This document shows, piece after piece, positions 16,811 through 25,272 of a stretch of DNA of 52,433 bases. How positions within the stretch are numbered: position 1 is the first letter of the stretch; each line of letters begins with the position of its first letter. A model generated the notes under the pieces. The model saw only the letters and a program-made list of their open reading frames with translations, was not told where the DNA came from and made no database searches. Origin of the DNA: Patescibacteria group bacterium (GTDB taxonomy: Bacteria; Patescibacteriota; Gracilibacteria; UM-FILTER-43-11). A program made the position numbers and the translations under genes. The stretch covers positions 1 through 52,433 of the forward strand of contig JAHJBZ010000021.1 of NCBI GenBank assembly GCA_018813295.1, given 5' to 3'.

Positions 16811-17865
16811 GAATTACTTTCCCAATTCTCCGGTCTTAGAGATCGGACGGTTTTTCCGGCCTGCCACATTTCTGAGTCAGCCATTTCATCGAGCTCTTTT
16901 TGTAATTGCTCACGGTAATCCGGCTGGCTGTTTCTTTCCAAAACGATTTTAGTTTCAGTGCCGTCTGCAACTTTATCGTAGAGCTCTGTAAATACAGGTG
17001 CCACGGCATCTCTAAATCTCCCCTTCCAATCCAGTGCGCCGCGTTGGGCGGTTGTGGAGCAGTTTGCATACATCCAATCCATTCCGTTTTTTGCGACTAG
17101 ACCAATTAGACCTTGGGTGAGTTCTTCAACTGTTTCGTTAAATGCCTCACTTGGGCTATGCCCACGCTTTCTAAGCTCGTTATATTGAGCTTCCATAATT
17201 CCGGCAAGCGCGCCCATTAAAACCCCTCTCTCCCCCGTTAAATCGCTATACACCTCTTTTTCAAAGGTGGTGGGGAATAAGTATCCGGATCCGATTGCGA
17301 TGCCCAGCGCAAGAGCTCTGTCTTTTGCATTACCGGTTGCATCCTGAAAGACCGCATAGCTACTATTTACACCACTGCCATTTAAATAATTTTCACGTAC
17401 TGCACGGCCCGGGCCTTTTGGAGCGGCAAGAACTACATCGATATCCGTAGGTGGCACGACCCCAGTTATATCTTTGTATGTGATTGAGAATCCATGTGAA
17501 AAATAAAGAGCTTTGCCCGCTGTTAAATGCGGCTTAATCTTTGGCCAAAGTTCTTTTTGTGCAGCATCGGAAAGTAAATACATGATTATGGTTCCTTTTT
17601 CTGCAGCCTCCTCGAGTTCAAATAAGGTTTCACCCTCTACCCAACCGTCTTTTACAGCCTTATCCCAACTTTTACCACCTTTTCTTTGTCCAATAATTAC
17701 ATTAATTCCATTATCCCTCATATTAAGCGCCTGGCCTGGCCCCTGAACACCATAACCAAGAACAGCTACGGTTTCATCTTTAAGCACTTCCTGTGCTTTT
17801 GATACAGGGAATTCATCTCTTGTCACAACGTCTTCCTCTGTGCCTCCAAAATTTAATTTAGCCAT
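16807..17865 (-). CDS. ilvC: Ketol-acid reductoisomerase, Bacteroidetes-type
   Basis: A 352-residue enzyme that converts 2-acetolactate to dihydroxyisovalerate using NAD(P)H and Mg2+ in branched-chain amino-acid synthesis. The Rossmann fingerprint GYGVQGPGQALNMRDNG begins at residue 37. The catalytic domain shows SDLTGERGVLMGALAG and NETVEELTQ, then YANCSTTAQRGALDW and SEMWQAGKTVR. From memory of the family, GxGVQGPGQALN and the opening KLNFGGTEEDVVTR are typical of Bacteroidetes enzymes, not of the usual GYGSQGHAHA form. No ilvB, ilvD or ilvE is nearby, so it looks like a lone acquired gene. Overlaps the convergent upstream gene by 4 bases. Confidence 0.95.
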   Translation of the reverse strand: MAKLNFGGTEEDVVTRDEFPVSKAQEVLKDETVAVLGYGVQGPGQALNMRDNGINVIIGQRKGGKSWDKAVKDGWVEGETLFELEEAAEKGTIIMYLLSDAAQKELWPKIKPHLTAGKALYFSHGFSITYKDITGVVPPTDIDVVLAAPKGPGRAVRENYLNGSGVNSSYAVFQDATGNAKDRALALGIAIGSGYLFPTTFEKEVYSDLTGERGVLMGALAGIMEAQYNELRKRGHSPSEAFNETVEELTQGLIGLVAKNGMDWMYANCSTTAQRGALDWKGRFRDAVAPVFTELYDKVADGTETKIVLERNSQPDYREQLQKELDEMADSEMWQAGKTVRSLRPENWESNS

Positions 17866-17927
17866 TTTTATATAAGTTAAAAAACATACTAAGTCATGTT
17901 AATGGAACTCAAAATGTATTGCAAATT

Positions 17928-18914
17928 TTATCCTTTTTTTCTGGCTACGGTAACGACGGCAGCGACTTTGTCTCTAAATATTGTCGTTCCTTCCTCGTAA
18001 CCCCCTATAAGCGTATTCAAATAGTACATTCGATCCATTTGTAGTGAATTTTCTTTCTCTGCTATAACCCAGTCATTTCTTAGAAGATCAAGGTCTGGAC
18101 AATGCTTAACCGCTCTTCCCATTTGTCTTCTAAATAATTCACCAACAGAAAGCCAGCCTTTTTTGCCAGCCTTATAATACATTGCCTCTGGCCCACCAGT
18201 GATTAGTTGGATATTCGTATTTCCTTGAACATATGCATCATAAGGCGGTTGAATATTCATACTTCTCAATTCTCTAGGACCAGCACCTGTTCCTGGTCTA
18301 ACATCCTGAACATGCAGGAAATGGCCACCAGGCCTTAAGGTTGAAGCTATTTGACTAACTGCATGATCCATAAATTGTGTAGCGTCTAACGAAGAAAGGC
18401 CTGTAGCGATATCTAGACGTCCCTCCAGACCCAATGCTGCAACATTATGATATGAACCTTCATAAATTTTAGCACCTGGATGTCTTTTTCTATTTTCTTC
18501 CACAGCTAATGGATTTACATCAATTTGAGCCCAACTAGCTTCTTCACCTTTAATAAAAGGGGCTAGTAAGTCCCCCACCATTGCACCTGTAGCACCTGCC
18601 CCAAAATCAGCACCATTCACCCTTGATAAATCGTGTTTTGTTAAAGCAAATTCAATAATTGCCCTTAATCCTTCAATTACTTTCATGCGAGTTGACTCAA
18701 AACCCATGGAAGCTAATGAAATTGGCTGTTGTGCCAGCCTTCTTTCCTCTTCTTTTATACTTCCTGGGGAACGAAAAAGTCTGCCCTTTCCTCTTTGTAA
18801 TATGCCTTGCATCTTAAGGAACTTGAAAATTAGGCGCCCCATATCCTCGCCCGTATGAATTTCGTGGCCATTAAATTCCCCCTCTTGTACTATTTGTTCC
18901 TTACTCTTTCTCAT
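17928..18914 (-). CDS. Class I methyltransferase-like protein, copy 1 of a tandem pair
   Basis: A 328-residue soluble protein. Its centre has GADFGAGATGAMVGDLL, in the place of the SAM-binding glycine-rich loop, and AQIDVNPLAVEENRKRHP, in the place of the acidic end of strand 2. Then come GLSSLDATQFMDHAVSQ and the typical post-motif LRPGGHFLHVQDV. This order fits a class I SAM-dependent methyltransferase. The substrate is unknown. The next gene upstream (18951-19910) is a clear paralogue with the same motifs in the same order, so the pair arose by tandem duplication. The gap between them is 36 bases. Confidence 0.7.
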   Translation of the reverse strand: MRKSKEQIVQEGEFNGHEIHTGEDMGRLIFKFLKMQGILQRGKGRLFRSPGSIKEEERRLAQQPISLASMGFESTRMKVIEGLRAIIEFALTKHDLSRVNGADFGAGATGAMVGDLLAPFIKGEEASWAQIDVNPLAVEENRKRHPGAKIYEGSYHNVAALGLEGRLDIATGLSSLDATQFMDHAVSQIASTLRPGGHFLHVQDVRPGTGAGPRELRSMNIQPPYDAYVQGNTNIQLITGGPEAMYYKAGKKGWLSVGELFRRQMGRAVKHCPDLDLLRNDWVIAEKENSLQMDRMYYLNTLIGGYEEGTTIFRDKVAAVVTVARKKG

Positions 18915-18950
18915 AGTGAGTAATAATTTAAAATTAGGTTTGTTATTTTT

Positions 18951-19910
18951 TTAACGCTTTTTGGCTACAGTTACAATAACTGAGATTTTATCTCTAAAAG
19001 ATTCAAGTGTTCCTATTGCTGACCAGCCTGTTACATGTAAATTTAAATAGTAAGCGCCATAAACATCTTCATTTCCTTTTTCTGCTGTAATCCATTTATT
19101 TGATACGAGTTCTAATTCTGGGCAGTTTTCAATGGCTCGCCCAATTTGTCTCCTACATAACTCACCAGTAGAAAGCCAACCTTCTGGGGTTTGATAAAAT
19201 AATGGCTCTATTCCCCTTCCACTCTTAATTGCTTTAGTACTGTAGGGAGGAGCAATGTTCACTTCTAACATTTCTCGTACTGCAGCACCTGCTCCTGGTC
19301 TTACATCTTGAATGTGCAGCAAATGACCACCGGGTTTTAATGCTGAGCTTATTTGTGATACTGCGTGATCTAAAAAGTGCGTTGAATCTAAAGCGGAAAG
19401 ACCGGTAACTATATCTACATTTCCATCTAGCTCTAATGCCTTAACATCGTGATATGTTCCCTGAAGTATTCTTGAATCGGGATGTCTTCTTCTATTTTCT
19501 GCTACACAAAAAGGATTAGATTCAACTTGAGTCCAGGTTTCTTTATCTATATGCGGTTTTAGTAAATTTTCTACCATCATTCCTGCTGCACGCGATCTAA
19601 AATCTACGCCATTTGAAGTTGGTAAATTGTGCTCACCTAACAGAAATTCAATAATTGCCCTAAATCCTTCAATGGTATTTAGGCGAACTCTTTCAAATTG
19701 CTCAGGGGAAGCAGTGGAAAGATCTTGCGCGGCCAAAGCTCCTTCTTCTTGCTCAATATCACTTGGGAAATTTAAAGGTTCAATTATTACATTTTGAAGT
19801 GAATTATTATGATCTAATATTTCAAAAATCTCAGATCCAATGTGTCTTCCTGGATAAATTTCATATCCATTAATTATTTCTGCTGGCTCAGTTTGTCTCA
19901 TGGTGGGCAA
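18951..19910 (-). CDS. Class I methyltransferase-like protein, copy 2 of a tandem pair
   Basis: A 319-residue paralogue of the gene downstream. Corresponding motifs are NGVDFRSRAAGMMVENLL (here the glycine-rich loop is degraded), TQVESNPFCVAENRRRHP, GLSALDSTHFLDHAVSQ and LKPGGHLLHIQDVRPG. Loss of glycines in the loop, where copy 1 has FGAGATGA, may mean that this copy binds SAM poorly or has a different role, for example as a partner subunit. An N-terminal region beginning with an EIxxGxxxG-type segment (YEIYPGRHIG here, HEIHTGEDMG in copy 1) is shared by both. It is probably co-transcribed with copy 1. Confidence 0.65.
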   Translation of the reverse strand: MPTMRQTEPAEIINGYEIYPGRHIGSEIFEILDHNNSLQNVIIEPLNFPSDIEQEEGALAAQDLSTASPEQFERVRLNTIEGFRAIIEFLLGEHNLPTSNGVDFRSRAAGMMVENLLKPHIDKETWTQVESNPFCVAENRRRHPDSRILQGTYHDVKALELDGNVDIVTGLSALDSTHFLDHAVSQISSALKPGGHLLHIQDVRPGAGAAVREMLEVNIAPPYSTKAIKSGRGIEPLFYQTPEGWLSTGELCRRQIGRAIENCPELELVSNKWITAEKGNEDVYGAYYLNLHVTGWSAIGTLESFRDKISVIVTVAKKR

Positions 19911-20000
19911 CTTATTAAAATTTAGGTTTGTTAAAATACACTAAATTATGTATATTGTCAAATAATTTAGTATCTAAATTAGAAAATCTGTTTTACATTG

Positions 20001-20029
20001 TTGACTTATCAATCTTTATGGTGTATAAT
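20001..20029 (+). promoter_or_regulatory. Promoter of the unknown gene at 20060
   Basis: TTGACT (20001-20006), a 17-base spacer and TATAAT (20024-20029), placing the transcript start near 20036, 24 bases before the ATG. Confidence 0.65.
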
Positions 20030-20059
20030 ATTAATGTTTAATCACTAAAAACTAAAAAT

Positions 20060-21022
20060 ATGTCACCAGAAGTAAAAGGAGGTAAATTATCTCCACAAGA
20101 ACTAGAAACCCTAGAAGCTGCTAAAACAATCCTCGATAGAATAGGGATGAATTCAGGATCAATTGAGAGTGCTTTAAGTGCTGCGAAGGCTCTTGCAGCA
20201 CATGAAACAAGGGGGCAAGTAGCATCTGTAACCGCTCCATCTGCACCAGCGGAAACGCCTTCTGATTCAATGATGGACGCATATTTTGATATGGATGCAA
20301 GCTTTTTTGATTCACTTCCTGATGATATGAAGGATTACCAAAAATCTAATGCATTGTTTGAAAAGTTAAAACAAATGTATAGTGAGTATTTAGCTGCTTG
20401 CGGCGGTGTTGCATCGGAGGCGGTTTTCGATAGAATTCGCGAAATGTTCGCAAATTACCAGGCTGCATTCTCTGGTAAAACAGATTTTATTGATGATCCG
20501 GAATTAGACGTTAAACATAAACAACTTAAAGCACTTATGAGACATCCTGATTTTATGAAAGATGATCGTGCTGTAGGGGTAATTGAGCTAACTGCAGATT
20601 ATGGTGTTAGGGATGTGATAGCACCATGGGGCTTTGAGATGTATTTGAAAGATGATATGGGTTATGAACTTGCAGATGGATTTGGCGTAGAACAGGTAGG
20701 TGTTTTTAGTTCATTAGCACAAAGTGATAAGTTGTGGGCTAGTAGGAACCCTGACTTAAAACGTGTTCTTATGGCTAGTATTGGTGAAGCTCTTAAATAT
20801 ACCGCCAAAAAACACCCCGAAGCTTTAATAGATACCATAAAGCCAAGAGTTCATATTATGGAGAAAAATAACGAACAAGGTAGAGAAAGGGATGATGATG
20901 TTCAGGAGAAAACTTCATTTGGACAAGATGAAATAGCAATTATAAAGAATGTTGGTAAAGCAACAAATTATGAAGGGATTGATACTAAGGTGTTTAGGGT
21001 TGAATACAGGCAAGCTTACTAA
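20060..21022 (+). CDS. Unknown soluble protein
   Basis: A 320-residue protein with no signal or membrane segment. Residues 1-70 are an Ala-rich helical region ending in a PSAPAETPSDS linker. The body is alpha-helical and acidic, and the end has DEIAIIKNVGKATNYEGI before a basic tail. I recognise no domain. It is driven by its own consensus promoter and divergent from the methyltransferase-like pair, with which it shares a 149-base gap. That could indicate a common function, but nothing in the sequence proves it. Confidence 0.6.
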   Translation: MSPEVKGGKLSPQELETLEAAKTILDRIGMNSGSIESALSAAKALAAHETRGQVASVTAPSAPAETPSDSMMDAYFDMDASFFDSLPDDMKDYQKSNALFEKLKQMYSEYLAACGGVASEAVFDRIREMFANYQAAFSGKTDFIDDPELDVKHKQLKALMRHPDFMKDDRAVGVIELTADYGVRDVIAPWGFEMYLKDDMGYELADGFGVEQVGVFSSLAQSDKLWASRNPDLKRVLMASIGEALKYTAKKHPEALIDTIKPRVHIMEKNNEQGRERDDDVQEKTSFGQDEIAIIKNVGKATNYEGIDTKVFRVEYRQAY

Positions 21023-21046
21023 ATGCGTTTTAATTGAACACACAGC

Positions 21047-21658
21047 TTACCTCCTAAAATGAATCGAAATAAGCCCGTTAATTACAATAACTATTGTATA
21101 GAAAGTTAGTATTGCCTGAGTAATAACAAGCACTTTTGGCAGGGCTGTTAACGGTGTAATATCACCATATCCGACAGTAAGAAATGTGACAATGCTGAAA
21201 TAAAAACTATCTAAAATATTTAGTGAGCTGGAAAAAGCAGATGGATCCAAAAAACTGATTAAGCGATACCAGATGGCAAAGATAAGGATGATTTGAATTA
21301 TATTCAAACTAAACATAAGAATCAGCCACTGACCTCTTTTTTCCATATCGTGAAATTCTGAAAATATGCGGCCGCGATTCAGGATGAAGTTTCGTGAATA
21401 AACGATAACGAATTCAAGTACCCGCTGGATTAATAAAATCGCTATTACAAAGGCGAGCCAGTATGGTAATTGGTGGATTGTGATAAGCAGGGCGATGCAG
21501 ATGGCAGTTAGAACAAGCATCATAATTTCCAATTTGAGGAATATGTTTTTACCCGATCTGAAAATCCAATGGGAAAGGGTCAGCCATTTGTTGCCAAAAT
21601 CAACAAGCCAACTAAATATGCTTATGATAAGGCTTTTTTTGTGATCCAAAAACTCCAT
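21047..21658 (-). CDS. Two-helix-type potassium channel
   Basis: A 203-residue membrane protein. Two N-terminal hydrophobic segments are followed by a basic stretch. The C-terminal pore module then comes: an outer helix (LILMFSLNIIQIILIFAIW), the pore loop with the selectivity filter TVGYGD, and an inner helix (LVITQAILTFYTIVIVINGLI). TVGYGD is the K+ channel signature, so it should pass K+ across the membrane. No regulatory RCK domain is attached. Upstream of its start lies a repeat element shared with two other genes. Confidence 0.88.
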   Translation of the reverse strand: MEFLDHKKSLIISIFSWLVDFGNKWLTLSHWIFRSGKNIFLKLEIMMLVLTAICIALLITIHQLPYWLAFVIAILLIQRVLEFVIVYSRNFILNRGRIFSEFHDMEKRGQWLILMFSLNIIQIILIFAIWYRLISFLDPSAFSSSLNILDSFYFSIVTFLTVGYGDITPLTALPKVLVITQAILTFYTIVIVINGLISIHFRR

Positions 21659-21659
21659 A

Positions 21660-21690
21660 ATATTAATGTTATGACGTTATGACGATACTA
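21660..21690 (-). promoter_or_regulatory. Shared upstream element, copy 1 (before the K+ channel gene)
   Basis: On the minus strand, TAGTATCGTCATAACGTCAT leads into AACATTAATATT directly before the ATG of the channel gene. Almost the same sequence precedes the phosphohexomutase gene (25446-25484), and its first part precedes smpB (32579-32600). Placement before three unrelated starts suggests a promoter or leader element. Confidence 0.45.
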
Positions 21691-21715
21691 CAATAATTTT
21701 CAATTTCCAAATCCC

Positions 21716-21730
21716 TCCGCCTGAGGCGGA
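21716..21730. repeat. Short GC palindrome TCCGCC-TGA-GGCGGA
   Basis: A perfect 6-bp stem with a 3-base loop. The identical 15-mer lies inside the dus gene at 43411-43425, so it is a dispersed repeat. Confidence 0.6.
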
Positions 21731-21782
21731 CCAAACAATTTTCAATTTACAATGTTCAAATCTCAATCAATAAAAACACCCC

Positions 21783-21810
21783 GAAGGCGAGATTCGCAAA
21801 TCTCGCCTTC
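21783..21810. repeat. 28-base GC-rich palindrome (same family as the one inside priA)
   Basis: GAAGGCGAGATT and AATCTCGCCTTC flank CGCA. A near-identical 28-base palindrome sits at 46067-46094 within priA. This intergenic copy could also serve as a hairpin between two divergent genes. Confidence 0.75.
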
Positions 21811-21876
21811 TATTAGAGGGGGTATTGGAATTTCGTTATTTCGTTGTTTCGTCGTGTAGTCGTTTCGTTTATAAGA

Positions 21877-21905
21877 TTGCTTTAAGCCAAAAAATGAGGT
21901 ATAAT
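21877..21905 (+). promoter_or_regulatory. Promoter of the half-MFS gene (nearly leaderless)
   Basis: TTGCTT (21877-21882), a 17-base spacer and TATAAT (21900-21905). The start codon at 21913 lies only 8 bases past the -10 box, so the transcript would begin at or next to the ATG. Confidence 0.6.
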
Positions 21906-21912
21906 AAAAGGA

Positions 21913-22482
21913 ATGAAAAACCAAATATTTAACAAAGCACTGCGCGTACTTTTAGCCACAAATGCCCTGATATTAATTGCGGGAGCTATGCTTGGCCCGA
22001 TATATGCGCTTTTTGTTGAGGAAATTGGTGGCAGTTTACTAGATGCCAGTATTGCCGGTGCTCTTTTTGCCTTGACTGCAGGAATTGTGACACTTGTATC
22101 CGGCAAGCTGTCCGACAGAGTCCGCCATAGTGAACTGGTGATGATATTGGGATATGTACTTATGGGCAGTGGGTTCTTTTTGTACCAATTTGTCGATTCA
22201 GTTATGTTTTTGTTTGCTGTGCAGGTTTTAATTGGATTTGGGGAAGCGGTGTATTCCCCTGCTTTTGATAAACTTTATTCGGTTCATCTGGATAAAGGCA
22301 AAAGCGGAACTGAGTGGGGTGCATGGGAGGGAATGAATTATTTTACAACTGCCTTTGGCGCGCTTGTTGGGGGATTGATTGTTACCCGATACGGATTTAA
22401 TGCAATCTTTATAATGATGGCAGCACTTAGCTATATCAGCGCTTCTTACCTGTATTTACTTTCACCAAAAAGAGTACTTTAA
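21913..22482 (+). CDS. MFS-type transporter, half-length (six helices)
   Basis: A 189-residue membrane protein with six hydrophobic segments, about half of the usual 12-helix major facilitator. The loop between helices 2 and 3 reads GKLSDRVRHSE, matching MFS motif A (GxLaDrxGrr). A later GFGEAVYSPAFDKLYS fits the family. No second half follows in any frame. The protein may dimerise to form a full transporter, or may be a truncated remnant. Its promoter suggests a leaderless transcript. The substrate is unknown. Confidence 0.7.
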   Translation: MKNQIFNKALRVLLATNALILIAGAMLGPIYALFVEEIGGSLLDASIAGALFALTAGIVTLVSGKLSDRVRHSELVMILGYVLMGSGFFLYQFVDSVMFLFAVQVLIGFGEAVYSPAFDKLYSVHLDKGKSGTEWGAWEGMNYFTTAFGALVGGLIVTRYGFNAIFIMMAALSYISASYLYLLSPKRVL

Positions 22483-22542
22483 ATTGACTAATTTTCCTGA
22501 ATTAGTAAATTATTATTACCTTCTATTTGTTAAAAGTTTTTT

Positions 22543-22887
22543 ATGGAAGGCGTTGAAAGTGCAGTAAAATTTTGGCTAAGTGAATTGAAGAAGACCGATA
22601 ATGATGTGCCTGAATTACTAAAAGGTCTTAATGTTGATCAGCTTGTAGCTGCACTTGATTATACTGAGACCAATCAGGCAGTTCTTATTGGCCAACTCAG
22701 GAGGTGTATTTTAAGTGCGCTGGCTCCAAAACTTGTTGATTTAATAGAACTGCAACGAAGGACGTTAGCGACTGCTGTTAAAGAGGCGGATGTAGATGAA
22801 AAAATATTTGATCTAAGAAAAAGAATTACTGATCTTGAGGCTAAGCAGGAACGAGTGAGAAAATCGATTGCTAACTTATCTGAATGA
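22543..22887 (+). CDS. Small helical protein with C-terminal coiled coil
   Basis: A 114-residue soluble protein. The first 65 residues are helical (VKFWLSELKKTDNDVPELL and so on). Residues 75-112 form a charged coiled coil (DLRKRITDLEAKQERVRKSI). No family is recognised. The last 12 bases overlap the convergent Ddl fusion gene. No promoter hexamers of good quality are visible in the 60-base gap after the MFS gene, so it may be co-transcribed with it. Confidence 0.55.
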   Translation: MEGVESAVKFWLSELKKTDNDVPELLKGLNVDQLVAALDYTETNQAVLIGQLRRCILSALAPKLVDLIELQRRTLATAVKEADVDEKIFDLRKRITDLEAKQERVRKSIANLSE

Positions 22888-25272
22888 GACGATTCTCTCC
22901 AAAAATTCCATCGGATAAACCGGTGGTTTTTCGGCAAGTGCCTGGTGGAAAATTACGGTAGACGGTGTGAGGGCGGGGGTGGTGTTTGCCTCAATAATAA
23001 TCAGTTCTCCGGTTCTAATGTGCATAAATGCATCGATACGTGCATAACCTGCTAGACCTAAAGTTTTTGCTACCTTTTCCATGCGAGTCATAGCCTTTGT
23101 GACCGCGGATGGCTTTACATAAGGACTTGGCGGAGGGGTGATGTTTACACCAGTTCCTCCCTGAAATTTTTCTTCAAGGCTTAAGATATTTCCAATTGCA
23201 ACAGTAATGCTCGGCTGAAGTGCTTTCATCTTTTTACCTTCCTGAACTAAGCCCATTGTAATTTCAATCCAATTACTTCTGGTTTTCCATTTGAGCTTAT
23301 TTCGGACTACGCGGACGTGATCGGTCGCAACAAATTGCTCGAACATAATATGTTTCATTTTTTCGGATGGCATATCTATAATACCGTGCTGATCTTTTAG
23401 CTTTCCTTGTGGGATAACCGGTTCATGTTTTTCGGCGTATCTGATGTAAATTTCCAGATCTTTTGCATTATAAAGCCTTGCAATCCCCGCACTACAACCA
23501 TCATCAAGTGGTTTTACAATAACTGTTGGACTGGCAATATTTCGGACTAACTGCTTCCAATACCTTTGATAATCAAGTGGTTTAAAAGATTTGAAGAGTT
23601 TGATTTCCTCTACTTTTTTATTAGCAGAATGTATTCCATCTTTTTTAAGATGAGCAATCGCCTTTCCAGTTTCATATTTATTCATGCAAAGTTTTGACGA
23701 CTTTGATCCAGATCCGTTAAATGGAATCTTTTTATCTTCTAATGTTTTTTGAAGCGTACCATCCTCCCCTATTCCACCATGCAGACCAACGAAGACATAT
23801 TTGGATTTTTTAATGAATTGCTCAAGCGACATTTTTTCCGGTGCAAACCATGGTTCTGTGATTTCACCTTCTTTTGCCGCCAGTTTTTCAACCACACGAT
23901 TTATGAGCCCGTGCAAACGACTCTCGTCCTTTTTAGCCGTTTTACATGTCTCCATCATTTCCTCGACGGTGTGATTGAGGGTAAGTGCATAAGGCAAATG
24001 CCAAACATTATGACTGAGATCGAGTAAATATGGTTCTGGTTTGTATTTTTCTGAACGTTTTAATTTGAGCCATGCATTGGTGCCGGACATTACGGAGACC
24101 TGGCGCTCTGCGGTTTTGCCGCCGAAGAGAACATTTACCGCTTCGCTGTGGACCCGCTTCGCTGTGGACCCGCTTCGCTGTGGACCCGCTTCGCGTGGAA
24201 AAGATATATTGTGTCGTCTACAGGCGCTTTTTACTATGTAGCGGAGAACGTCGCGGTGGCTCATGCCTATGCGGGCGGATTGCATGAATAGGAAGCTATT
24301 TTGCTCCATTCCGCTTATTGGGTTGAAGTCGGAAAACCATATTTTTCCATCCGGCATTAGCCAGCCATCAAAACGCGCAAAGTCTTTCATGCCGAGCAGA
24401 GTGAAAAGTTGCTGGGCCTGGATCTGAATTCGCTCAATTACAGTATTATCAAATCTGGGCGGGCAGTGATATGTGACTTGTCTGGTTGCTAAATATTTTT
24501 TTCGATAATCGAAAATCTGGTGGTCGTCATAACTGATCTCAATTTCAGACGGCATTATAGCAACCGGCATACCGAAGCGGTTTTGTAGGATTATTACAGT
24601 AAATTCTGTACCTGTGCAAAACGGTTCAATAACAACTCTGGTATCAACTCGTTTGGAGAAAATCTGACGGGATTTTTCTAAAGCTTCCTCAGGAGTGGAT
24701 ACGGAGTAGACTGCAATACTGGATCCACCTGTTGCTGGTTTTACTACAGCTCTTTTGATTTTATGTTCCCTGAAAAAATCATTTATCAGTTTTTTATGAT
24801 CCCTTAAGTGGCTCTTGAGCACGATGGATGGAAGTGTATAAAATCCATTATGGGCAATAAATTCATTAGCATTGAATTTATCAAAAGCACGCTTACATGC
24901 ATCTTCCGGTGAGCCGATGCACGGGCATTTGTGGCGTTTTAGAATTCGCTGAATTTCCCCATCCTCACCAAAAGGACCGTGCATTACGGGGAAAGCCAAG
25001 TCGACTGTTTTTAAAAACTTTGCAAATGCGCTTTTGGAAAGCGGTTTTCCGGATGTGTGGAGCTTGAAGTCAAAATCGGATGGTGTGTTGGAATAAAGCT
25101 GTGATCTGGAAATCTGATATGCGTTTTTTTTGTGGTCAAAGTAGATTGGCAAAATCTCGATTTCGTCCGAATGCAGATGATCACATACTGAGCGGGCGGA
25201 GTTTAGGGATATTCCGCGTTCTAATGATGGCCCGCCACAAAGTAGTGCTATTTTCAATTTACTATTTAACAT
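22876..25272 (-). CDS. Tandem fusion of two D-alanine-D-alanine ligase-like (ATP-grasp) domains
   Basis: A 798-residue protein, more than twice the usual Ddl length. Unit 1 (about 1-355) has LCGGPSLERGISLNSA, VMHGPFGEDGEIQ, the ATP-grasp VVKPATGGSSIAVYSV and the metal site FSDFNPISGM. Unit 2 (about 380-798) repeats the order with VLFGGKTAERQVSVMSG, GLHGGIGEDGTLQ, VIVKPLDDGCSAGI and IIIEANTTPALTPST. Ddl joins two D-Ala with ATP for peptidoglycan. Both units keep the Asn and acidic metal ligands, so both could be active, perhaps with different substrates, although unit 1 is more divergent near the active-site end. The linker (about 360-378) is encoded by a 16-base tandem repeat. Confidence 0.88.
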   Translation of the reverse strand: MLNSKLKIALLCGGPSLERGISLNSARSVCDHLHSDEIEILPIYFDHKKNAYQISRSQLYSNTPSDFDFKLHTSGKPLSKSAFAKFLKTVDLAFPVMHGPFGEDGEIQRILKRHKCPCIGSPEDACKRAFDKFNANEFIAHNGFYTLPSIVLKSHLRDHKKLINDFFREHKIKRAVVKPATGGSSIAVYSVSTPEEALEKSRQIFSKRVDTRVVIEPFCTGTEFTVIILQNRFGMPVAIMPSEIEISYDDHQIFDYRKKYLATRQVTYHCPPRFDNTVIERIQIQAQQLFTLLGMKDFARFDGWLMPDGKIWFSDFNPISGMEQNSFLFMQSARIGMSHRDVLRYIVKSACRRHNISFPREAGPQRSGSTAKRVHSEAVNVLFGGKTAERQVSVMSGTNAWLKLKRSEKYKPEPYLLDLSHNVWHLPYALTLNHTVEEMMETCKTAKKDESRLHGLINRVVEKLAAKEGEITEPWFAPEKMSLEQFIKKSKYVFVGLHGGIGEDGTLQKTLEDKKIPFNGSGSKSSKLCMNKYETGKAIAHLKKDGIHSANKKVEEIKLFKSFKPLDYQRYWKQLVRNIASPTVIVKPLDDGCSAGIARLYNAKDLEIYIRYAEKHEPVIPQGKLKDQHGIIDMPSEKMKHIMFEQFVATDHVRVVRNKLKWKTRSNWIEITMGLVQEGKKMKALQPSITVAIGNILSLEEKFQGGTGVNITPPPSPYVKPSAVTKAMTRMEKVAKTLGLAGYARIDAFMHIRTGELIIIEANTTPALTPSTVIFHQALAEKPPVYPMEFLERIVSFR
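24138..24194. repeat. 16-bp tandem repeat (3.6 copies) in the Ddl linker
   Basis: The unit CCGCTTCGCTGTGGAC occurs at 24138, 24154 and 24170, with a partial copy at 24186. Because 16 is not a multiple of 3, each copy is read in a different frame. Three copies total 48 bases, so the gene stays in frame. The core CGCTTCGCTGTG recurs in the palindrome at 44201. Confidence 0.85.

Noticed and set aside
24138-24194. CRISPR-like array
   Set aside because: The repeats are contiguous with no spacers and only 16 bases long, so it is a simple tandem repeat inside a gene.
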